In this document: in pieces, positions 1 through 5,496 of the stretch
How positions within the stretch are numbered: the stretch's first letter is position 1
Layout of the letters: every line of letters starts with the position of its first letter
Source of the DNA: Ottowia sp.
Lineage (GTDB): Bacteria; Pseudomonadota; Gammaproteobacteria; Burkholderiales; Burkholderiaceae_C
Reading direction: 5' to 3'
NCBI GenBank assembly: GCA_023228705.1
Contig: JALOAS010000126.1
Location: forward strand, 1 to 7,393
DNA: 7,393 bases
Translations under genes and position numbers: made by a program
The notes under the pieces: generated by a model
What the model was told of the DNA's origin: nothing
Database searches by the model: none
The model's input: only the letters and a program-made list of their open reading frames with translations

Positions 1-1013
1 GACGCCTGCGTCTTGCTGATGTTGAGCCACTTCTCCATGAACTTGAGCGGGTTGGTCTTGGGGAACTCATACCGGTCGGTCTCTATGCCCAGCGTCTGGT
101 AGACGTCCTTGGCGCAGTAGCGGGTCCAGGCGGCGAGGCGCTCGGCGTTCATGCCGACGAGCTCGCGGCCTTCTGAGAAGAGGTATTCAATCCACTTGAG
201 CTCACTGTCGACGACCTCGGCAATCAGCGCTTTTATCTCCTCGCGCTTTTGCGCAAACGCGACCTGGCCGCGGCTGGTTTGCAGTTCGTTCTCGAGCACG
301 GCGCGGTCCAGCTCGGCGTGGATCTCCAGCTCGTCCTGCGCGATCTTCTGGATGGACTTGCCTATGGGCTGGAACATGCCGGTGTCGCAGATGGCAAAGG
401 TGACGGCAAAGGACGCCATGAACTGGATGCGCTCCATGCAAAAGAGGGCGATGACCATCATGAAGACGGTGTTGTAGGTGTCCTGGTTGTTCTCTATCTG
501 GCCCAGCGCGTACTGGTGCGAGGCGGTGAAGGCGTCGGAGAAGGCCCGGGCGACGCGCTTGAGGCGCTCGTGCGCTTCTTCCACGCGCAGGATTTCGTCG
601 ATGATGGCGGTGGGGTCGTCAAAGGAGTTGCGGACGATCTCGGAGTACGTGGCGGCGTGGATGACCTCGTTGTCGGAGATGCGCTGCCAGGCGGCCCAGA
701 GCTCGCTGCTGGTGATGAAGGGCGCGAGCACGGGCGCGATGGCGCGGCTGGCCACCGAGTCGGCTTCCCACTGCCAGGCCAGCGTCTTGATCATCATGTC
801 GTAGGTGGAGCGGCTGGCTTTCTTGAAGTCGGCGTTGCAGCTGGAGTAGTCAAACTCGTTCTCGTCCCAGTCCAGCGACTTTTGCGTCTTGTACAGCTCC
901 CAGATGCGCGGGTAGTGGCGGTTGATGGTGTCAAAGAGGCCCTGCTTTTCGCCGAGGAAGAGCAGGGGCTTGGCGTAGTCGGTCTTGTCGTAGTTGAAGA
1001 CGTTGTCGGTCAT
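1..1013 (-). CDS. nrdB: Class I ribonucleotide reductase small subunit (beta, R2), 3' truncated by window edge
   Basis: NrdB houses the dinuclear metal centre and tyrosyl radical that NrdA uses to reduce ribonucleoside diphosphates to deoxyribonucleotides in the cytoplasm. The 337 visible residues start at ATG 1013, preceded by an AAGGA ribosome binding site; the C-terminal tail that docks NrdA lies beyond the window (E. coli NrdB is 376 aa). Residues matching the E. coli centre are visible: Asp85 (in EADS), Glu116 and His119 (NEVIH), radical Tyr123 (HAATY), Glu194 (CMERIQF) and, at the last site, Glu228/Glu230 and His232 (QDELEIH). That last motif is ExxxH where E. coli has ExxH. The radical tyrosine is kept, so this looks like an Ia-type protein rather than a tyrosine-less subclass. 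It is the last visible gene of the nrdA operon, 26 bp after the LprI-like gene. The family call is firm; the exact subclass is not resolved. Confidence 0.96.
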   Translation of the reverse strand, partial: MTDNVFNYDKTDYAKPLLFLGEKQGLFDTINRHYPRIWELYKTQKSLDWDENEFDYSSCNADFKKASRSTYDMMIKTLAWQWEADSVASRAIAPVLAPFITSSELWAAWQRISDNEVIHAATYSEIVRNSFDDPTAIIDEILRVEEAHERLKRVARAFSDAFTASHQYALGQIENNQDTYNTVFMMVIALFCMERIQFMASFAVTFAICDTGMFQPIGKSIQKIAQDELEIHAELDRAVLENELQTSRGQVAFAQKREEIKALIAEVVDSELKWIEYLFSEGRELVGMNAERLAAWTRYCAKDVYQTLGIETDRYEFPKTNPLKFMEKWLNISKTQA

Positions 1014-1039
1014 GGCGGTTCCTTGTTTTTTGCGCTGGC

Positions 1040-1435
1040 CTATGGGTTGATCTGGTCCAGCATGTCCGTGAGGGTGTCGTTGCGTTGACTGGTGATGCGA
1101 GCCAGGCAGGCGTTGTGGACCATGAACTCCATGGAGCCGCCCTCGTACGCAGCGGCCTCGTAGCTGCACTGCAGGTCGCGGTAGCGCAGCCAGACGCGCT
1201 GGGCGGTGCGGGCCATGGTCTGCCGGGTCTTGTCCAGCCGGGGCATGAGCTCGGCGTAGAGCTGGATGAGCTCGGCATCCGCGCGCTGGTAGTCCTGGCC
1301 GGCGCACTGGTTGATGTCGGCCTGCGTGGTGGCGTTGTCGCAATCCAGTGCGGGGTCGCTGGCGGCTGCGGCCGGGCCGCCGCAGAGCGCGGCGGCCAGC
1401 GCGAGCAGGGGGAGCATGTGCAAGGGGCGTTGCAT
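1040..1435 (-). CDS. Secreted LprI-family (DUF1311) protein between nrdA and nrdB
   Basis: This is a 131-residue protein with an N-terminal signal peptide: a hydrophobic core at about residues 7-20 and a probable cleavage after the AAAA run near residue 25. The mature part has the DUF1311/LprI pattern: Cys32, then TTQADINQC (Cys44), a DYxxADxELxxLY heptad (residues 48-60), W82-L-R-Y-R-D-L-Q-C90 and Cys110 near the end. Four mature cysteines fit two disulfides in the periplasm. Founding members were named for lysozyme inhibition (Mycobacterium LprI), but most are uncharacterised, so that activity should not be assumed. Cys18 is preceded by AAL, which does not fit a lipobox, so a soluble periplasmic protein is more likely than a lipoprotein. 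The gene begins 22 bp after the nrdA stop and ends 26 bp before nrdB, so it is very probably cotranscribed. Its ribosome binding site is weak (GGAA about 11 bases upstream), so translational coupling to nrdA is possible. Confidence 0.85.
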   Translation of the reverse strand: MQRPLHMLPLLALAAALCGGPAAAASDPALDCDNATTQADINQCAGQDYQRADAELIQLYAELMPRLDKTRQTMARTAQRVWLRYRDLQCSYEAAAYEGGSMEFMVHNACLARITSQRNDTLTDMLDQINP

Positions 1436-1457
1436 GGTTGCTGCTGTTCCGGCCGGG

Positions 1458-4019
1458 CTACAGCGTGCAGGCGCCGCCGCACTCGGGGTCGTCGTCCAGC
1501 GTGCTGCTGGCGCTGGCTGCTGCCACCGAGACGTCGGGGGTGATGCTGCTGGTGGCGCGGGTCGGGGCCTGCCGGGGGGCTTCGGCCTCGTCGGCCTGTG
1601 CCGCCATGGCGCTGCCGACCATGCGGCCCACGAGTTCCTTGCGTTCGGCCTCGATCTCGTCCAGCTGCCTGAACCCGGCCGAGGTCTTCTGGTTCATGTA
1701 GTACTTGCTCTTGAGCCCCATCTTGATGCGGTACAGGTAGTTGCGGATCATCTCGCTGGACTCGATGTACGCGTCGCCTATGACCTGGCGATAGAAGTCT
1801 GCGGAGATGCCCTGGTCGGTCCACTTCTGGACGATGGCGTAGGCCTCGGTCATGTCCCTGGCGGGAATGGTCCAGGCCGATTCGTACCACTCGGCGAGCT
1901 CCTCGCCGTCGGGGGCGGCCCAGTAGTTGACGCGCTCGTTGTCGGTCTTGATCAGCGTGAGCTCGCGGATGGGGTAGACGCCGTTGGTGGTGCCTGATGC
2001 GTTGGCCGAGGTCTCGGTGGGCATGTGCGCGGCCAGCACCGAGTTGCGGATGCCGCCGTTGGCGACGATGTCCTGGCGCAGCGCTTCCCAGTCGTAGCGG
2101 TTGGCAAAGTCCGCGATCTGGTCGACGTTGCGGTTGTACGTGTCCAGCGGCAGCCAGCCATCCGGCCAGCGGGTCTTGTGCATCCAGGGCGCGTTGCCCA
2201 GCTCCTGCCCGAGGCGCAGGCTGGCGCGGACCAGGTGGTAGTAGTGGCGCTCGGCTGCCTCGTGGATGAACTGCTTGCCCTCTGCCGTGGTGTAGAGCTT
2301 GTGCTCGCGCGCCATGAGGTGCGCCAGCCCCAGGATGCCCACGCCTGCGTTGAGCCTGGCCTTGGACGTGTAGCCTATGTGCGGCAGCTCGTACTCGGCC
2401 AGGTGGATGCACTTGTCTATCATGAGCAGCGCGTAGTAGGCAACCTCCTCGTACTGCGCGTCGGACGCTATGTTGCTGACGACGATGCCGGCCAGGTTGC
2501 AGGTGGCGACCTCGGGGGAGGACACCTGCGTGATCCTGTCCACGACGACGCCGTTGACCTCGTCGCCGGGCTGCAGCTCAGCGGGGTAAACCAGGCCGCG
2601 GCTGGTCTGTACCGGCTGCTCGCCCTCCAGCCTGTGCTGGCCGCCGTCCTCGTCTTCAAAGGTGACGAAGGACACGTCCTCGCCCTTGTAGATCTCGGTG
2701 ATGTGGTTGTACGCGCCGGTGGGCAGGGCGATTTCCGAGCACAGGTTGGAGCTGTAGATGGTGTCCTTGAACGGCGTGTGCCGGTTCATCTCGTGGATGT
2801 TGTGCTCGTAGACGCGGCCGGTCTCGTTCCACTCGTTGGTTGCGGTGATGAGCAGCTCGCGCGCGTTGACGGTGTGCTTGGGAAAGAGCGGGTTGGCCTC
2901 GTACTTCTGGTAGAGCTGCTCAAAGCGCTCCTCGTCGTCGCTGTACAGCGCCTCGTACAGGTCGGGCGCGGTGAAGCAGTTGAACAGGAAGATGTCCTCG
3001 TTGCGCGCCACCTTGCGCGCAAACAGGCGGTTTGAGCCCCAGGAGTAGTCCATGCCGCGGATCTTGCGGTCTGCCGTGGACATGGGGTTTTTCAGGCGCA
3101 GCAGCGTGTCGACCTCGGGGTCGAAGATGGAGAAGTACGCCGTGCAGGCGCCGCCGCGGCCGTTTTGCAGGCTGGACTTGACCTCGGACACCACGGCGCG
3201 GAAGTAGGGCAGCTTGCCCTGGTGGCGGATGACGCCGCCGCGCACCGGGTCGTTGAGCGAGCGGATGTTCATGTGCGAGCCTATGCCGGCGCTCATGTAC
3301 GTCATGGTGTAGGCAATGTGGTTGCCCACGGCAATCGAGCGCGCGCTGTCGGCGGTCGTGTACAGGCAGCAGCTGGCATAGCCGCGCAGCGGCGTGCCCA
3401 GGTTGATGTGGTTGGGCGTGGGCGCGTTGATGCGGTTGCGGCTCAGGTGCTCGTAGAAGTTGGCCACGTCGGTCATGCGCCGCTCGCGCGGCTGGTCCAC
3501 CGAGAGCGCCATGGCCATGCGCATGTAGATGTACTGCGGCGTCTCGTAAATCTTGTTCTTGACCCGGTCGGCAATGGCGTACTTGGACAGGTGCGTGTGC
3601 AGCTGGTAGTGCGCGTAGTCCAGGTCGCGCTCGTGGTCCATGAGCCTTTCAACCTGGGCGTATTCGTCGTCCGAGTAGTCCAGCCACTCCATGTACCCTA
3701 GCTTTTGCAGCCGGCGGTGCAGCTGGATGACCGTGGGCATGAAGACGCCGTGCACCTCCTTGTGCATGAGCGTGGCGTACAGCCGCCCCGCCATGCGGTT
3801 GTAGTCCCAGGTGTCCTGCTGCAGGCAGTTGCGGATGAGGCGCTGCTGCAGCTCGGCGGTGGAGACCTGTGCCGGCATGTCGGACACGGTCTCCAGAACA
3901 ACGGAGGACCAGTCCATGTCCGGGCCCAGCGCCTTGGCGGCCCACTCGCCCCAGCCGTTGAGCTTGCCCGGTGTGAACGGCTCGACGCGCCCGTCGCGCT
4001 TGATGACTGTCTCTATCAT
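1458..4019 (-). CDS. nrdA: Class I ribonucleotide reductase large subunit (alpha, R1) with an internal insertion
   Basis: NrdA is the catalytic subunit that reduces ribonucleoside diphosphates using the radical supplied by NrdB. The 853 residues open with an ATP-cone (about 1-92, IKRDGRVEPF), the allosteric activity site. The ten-stranded barrel follows. Catalytic residues aligned by motif to E. coli are Cys217 (YASCC), Asn425, Cys427 and Glu429 (SNLCSEI), Cys507 (ATCNLAG), and the radical-transfer pair Tyr773-Tyr774 (KYYMN). The tail ends ECGGACTL, so Cys847 and Cys851 are the likely thioredoxin/glutaredoxin-reduced shuttle pair, after an Ala/Ser-rich linker (about 803-840). Cys427 and Cys507 are 80 residues apart against 23 in E. 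coli, giving roughly 57 extra residues (about 441-500) with no intein splice residues. E. coli NrdA is 761 aa. AAGGAG lies 4 bases before ATG 4019 and sets the start. Transcription probably comes from the NrdR-box promoter just upstream, with the LprI-like gene and nrdB following. Confidence 0.97.
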   Translation of the reverse strand: MIETVIKRDGRVEPFTPGKLNGWGEWAAKALGPDMDWSSVVLETVSDMPAQVSTAELQQRLIRNCLQQDTWDYNRMAGRLYATLMHKEVHGVFMPTVIQLHRRLQKLGYMEWLDYSDDEYAQVERLMDHERDLDYAHYQLHTHLSKYAIADRVKNKIYETPQYIYMRMAMALSVDQPRERRMTDVANFYEHLSRNRINAPTPNHINLGTPLRGYASCCLYTTADSARSIAVGNHIAYTMTYMSAGIGSHMNIRSLNDPVRGGVIRHQGKLPYFRAVVSEVKSSLQNGRGGACTAYFSIFDPEVDTLLRLKNPMSTADRKIRGMDYSWGSNRLFARKVARNEDIFLFNCFTAPDLYEALYSDDEERFEQLYQKYEANPLFPKHTVNARELLITATNEWNETGRVYEHNIHEMNRHTPFKDTIYSSNLCSEIALPTGAYNHITEIYKGEDVSFVTFEDEDGGQHRLEGEQPVQTSRGLVYPAELQPGDEVNGVVVDRITQVSSPEVATCNLAGIVVSNIASDAQYEEVAYYALLMIDKCIHLAEYELPHIGYTSKARLNAGVGILGLAHLMAREHKLYTTAEGKQFIHEAAERHYYHLVRASLRLGQELGNAPWMHKTRWPDGWLPLDTYNRNVDQIADFANRYDWEALRQDIVANGGIRNSVLAAHMPTETSANASGTTNGVYPIRELTLIKTDNERVNYWAAPDGEELAEWYESAWTIPARDMTEAYAIVQKWTDQGISADFYRQVIGDAYIESSEMIRNYLYRIKMGLKSKYYMNQKTSAGFRQLDEIEAERKELVGRMVGSAMAAQADEAEAPRQAPTRATSSITPDVSVAAASASSTLDDDPECGGACTL

Positions 4020-4023
4020 GGGG

Positions 4024-4029
4024 CTCCTT
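4024..4029 (-). promoter_or_regulatory. nrdA ribosome binding site
   Basis: AAGGAG on the minus strand lies 4 bases before ATG 4019. It supports that start, which also leaves a complete ATP-cone at the N-terminus. Confidence 0.75.
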
Positions 4030-4035
4030 GCTGGA

Positions 4036-4051
4036 CGACTAAATATTGTGA
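4036..4051. promoter_or_regulatory. NrdR box 1 (start-proximal)
   Basis: The 16-bp site CGACTAAATATTGTGA matches the NrdR consensus ACACWATATATWGTGT at 12 of 16 positions, including the ATATTGTG half. It lies at about +1 to +16 of the predicted nrdA transcript. NrdR is the zinc-finger/ATP-cone repressor of ribonucleotide reductase genes; the nrdR gene itself is not in this window. Confidence comes mainly from the partner site exactly 32 bp away. Confidence 0.7.
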
Positions 4052-4057
4052 GGAATC

Positions 4058-4066
4058 AGTATATCA
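4058..4066 (-). promoter_or_regulatory. Extended -10 promoter for the nrdA operon
   Basis: The minus strand reads TGATATACT, an extended -10 (TGn) plus TATACT, matching TATAAT at 5 of 6 positions. There is no good -35 hexamer 16-18 bp upstream (best candidate GAACCA), which an extended -10 can tolerate. The predicted start is near 4051, giving a leader of about 32 nt before nrdA. The element sits between two NrdR-like boxes, so bound NrdR would block polymerase. An alternative promoter, TTGATA with TATTTA at 16 bp spacing, overlaps the same sites and cannot be excluded. Confidence 0.55.
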
Positions 4067-4067
4067 A

Positions 4068-4083
4068 GCACAAGATGTAGTGG
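4068..4083. promoter_or_regulatory. NrdR box 2 (start-distal)
   Basis: GCACAAGATGTAGTGG matches the NrdR consensus ACACWATATATWGTGT at 12 of 16 positions, including CACAA and TAGTG in the two half-sites. It begins exactly 32 bp from box 1, about three helical turns, so both sites face the same side of the DNA, as is typical for paired NrdR boxes. It lies between the -10 and -35 positions of the predicted nrdA promoter. Confidence 0.7.
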
Positions 4084-4213
4084 TTCGGTTTTGAAGCACA
4101 TTTCCCGCATCACGCCGGCCAAATCGCGCTGAAACGCCCGCGGATGCTGGCTTTTGCGCAGCCGCAACAGCGCGCCGAAAAAATGCGTAGGACGGAGGGT
4201 GCGCGCGAATGGA

Positions 4214-4258
4214 TGCAGCGCGCGGGAGCCGAAGTCAAGCGCGCATTCCCGCGCTGCA
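4214..4258 (-). terminator. GC-rich inverted repeat after the P450 stop, possible terminator
   Basis: Arms at 4214-4227 and 4247-4258 (core GCAGCGCG...CGCGCTGC) form a stem of about 12 bp with a 2-nt bulge and a 19-nt loop, starting 6 bases after the P450 stop codon. The stem is strong, but no T-tract follows directly; the nearest is a run of six T at 4183-4178, about 30 bases further on. It could be a weak or factor-assisted terminator, or a structure that stabilises the mRNA 3' end. The remainder of the gap up to the NrdR boxes holds nothing I recognise. Confidence 0.35.
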
Positions 4259-4263
4259 GGCCA

Positions 4264-5424
4264 TCAGCCGTGCAGGGTCAGGCGCAGCGGCAGTTCGGAA
4301 AAACCGCTGCCCGGGTAGGCGGCAGGCGTCGCGGGTTTGGCACCCGGCGCCATGGTGGTGGTTGCGCCCAGCAACTCCTCCAGGAGCACGCGCAGCTCCA
4401 GCCGCGCCAGCGGCGCACCCGGGCAGACGTGGATGCCGGCGCCGTAGAGCAGGTTGTGGGGCGCGTTGCGCTCGGGCTGGTAGTCGTCCGGGTCGCCAAA
4501 CACCTCCTCGTCGCGGTTGGCGGACGCCCAGATCAGCGCGATGCGCTCGCCCTGGCGCAGCTTGCGGCCGCGCAGCGTGACGTCGCGGGTGACGCGGCGC
4601 CGGTTCAGGATCAGCGGGCTGTTCATGCGCAGGATCTCGTCGGCCGCCGCGTCCAGCCGTTCCGGATGCTCGCGCAGTTGCTGCTGCAGCGGCTGGTTGC
4701 GCGCGAGGTATTCAGCCAGGATGCCGACCGATGCGGCCAGGGTGCCCAGCTCGCCCACCGTCCAGTTGCGGACGATGCTGATGATCTCATCCTCGGCCAG
4801 CGGCCGTCCCTGCACCTGCTCGTGCAGCAGGCGCGTGGTGACGTCATCCGGTGCCGCGGCTCCCGCGTCGCGGCGCAGCGCCAGCTGCTCGCGCACGTGC
4901 GAGTCAAAGGTCGTGGCCACGGTGGCCATGGCCTCCCGGTCTATGCGCAGCGTGGCCTCGTGGTTGGCAGCAACCCATTCGCGCAGCGGCTCGTGCAGGC
5001 TTTGCGGCCAGCCCATGAACGCGCACTGCACGTGCAGGGCAAACGGCCAGGCCAGCGCCTGCATGAGTTCCACCTCCTGCCCGCCCGGCAACGCCTGCAC
5101 CAGCGCGCGCGAGAGCGTGCGGCACACGGGCTCGAACGCCTGCATGCGCTCGGGCGCGAAGTAGGGCTCCATGACCCGGCGGAAGTGCGTGTGCTCGGGC
5201 GGGTCCATGCCGTTGGGTACGGATGGAAAGCGCGAGACCGCGTTGCTGTACGTGTCGTGGTCGCGCACGGCATGCAGCACATCGGCGTGCTTGAGCAGCG
5301 AGGTGTAGCCGTGTCGGCTGCGCGCCACCGGGCAGCGCGCGCGCATGTCGTCGTACGCTGCGATCTGGTTCTCCAGCACCTCCGGGGACCTGGGGTCCCA
5401 GTCGTAGGGTTGCGTCTTGCTCAT
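4264..5424 (-). CDS. Soluble cytochrome P450 monooxygenase of unknown substrate
   Basis: This 386-residue protein lacks a membrane anchor, as expected for a bacterial cytoplasmic P450 that binds heme-thiolate and inserts one oxygen atom using electrons from a ferredoxin/reductase. Visible landmarks are the C-helix motif DPPEHTHFRR (74-83), the I-helix (about 213-238), the K-helix ExxR (Glu263-Arg266, EILR), the segment ANRDEEVFGDP with PER (302-319), and the heme loop YGAGIHVCPG with ligand Cys334. Two deviations stand out: the I-helix reads WTVGELGT instead of the usual AGxDTT, and the heme loop has Tyr where Phe is usual. The start at ATG 5424 has GGAGG 8 bases upstream. The gene follows the acyl-CoA dehydrogenase gene by 72 bp with no T-tract terminator between, so cotranscription is likely. 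No redox partner gene is present. The family call is certain; subfamily and substrate cannot be read from the sequence. Confidence 0.96.
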   Translation of the reverse strand: MSKTQPYDWDPRSPEVLENQIAAYDDMRARCPVARSRHGYTSLLKHADVLHAVRDHDTYSNAVSRFPSVPNGMDPPEHTHFRRVMEPYFAPERMQAFEPVCRTLSRALVQALPGGQEVELMQALAWPFALHVQCAFMGWPQSLHEPLREWVAANHEATLRIDREAMATVATTFDSHVREQLALRRDAGAAAPDDVTTRLLHEQVQGRPLAEDEIISIVRNWTVGELGTLAASVGILAEYLARNQPLQQQLREHPERLDAAADEILRMNSPLILNRRRVTRDVTLRGRKLRQGERIALIWASANRDEEVFGDPDDYQPERNAPHNLLYGAGIHVCPGAPLARLELRVLLEELLGATTTMAPGAKPATPAAYPGSGFSELPLRLTLHG

Positions 5425-5496
5425 GGCTTGGCCCTCCAGACGGTTGGATGGTGGCTGGCCGACCGGCCCGCTACCGGCCGAGCGCCGCGCAGCGGT

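Noticed and set aside
249..1088. A 279-codon plus-strand open frame, and similar plus-strand frames opposite nrdA
   Set aside because: They are antisense to nrdB and nrdA, have Val/Gly/Leu-rich shadow composition, and lack convincing ribosome binding sites.
1370..1435. A lipoprotein signal at Cys18 of the LprI-like protein
   Set aside because: The residues before the cysteine are AAL, with Leu at -1, where a lipobox requires Gly, Ala or Ser. An ordinary signal peptidase I site near residue 25 fits better.
931..2412. A 493-codon minus-strand open frame overlapping nrdA, the LprI-like gene and nrdB
   Set aside because: It is out of frame with three genes that have strong motifs, and its translation is Arg/Pro/His-rich with no recognisable domain.
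2515..2705. An intein in NrdA
   Set aside because: The insert has beta-like segments reminiscent of Hint domains but is far too short and has no N-terminal Cys/Ser junction and no C-terminal HN before Cys/Ser/Thr.
4052..4070. An FNR/Anr box in the nrdA promoter
   Set aside because: TTGAT occurs on the minus strand, but the second half-site reads TGATT instead of ATCAA, so the dyad is absent.
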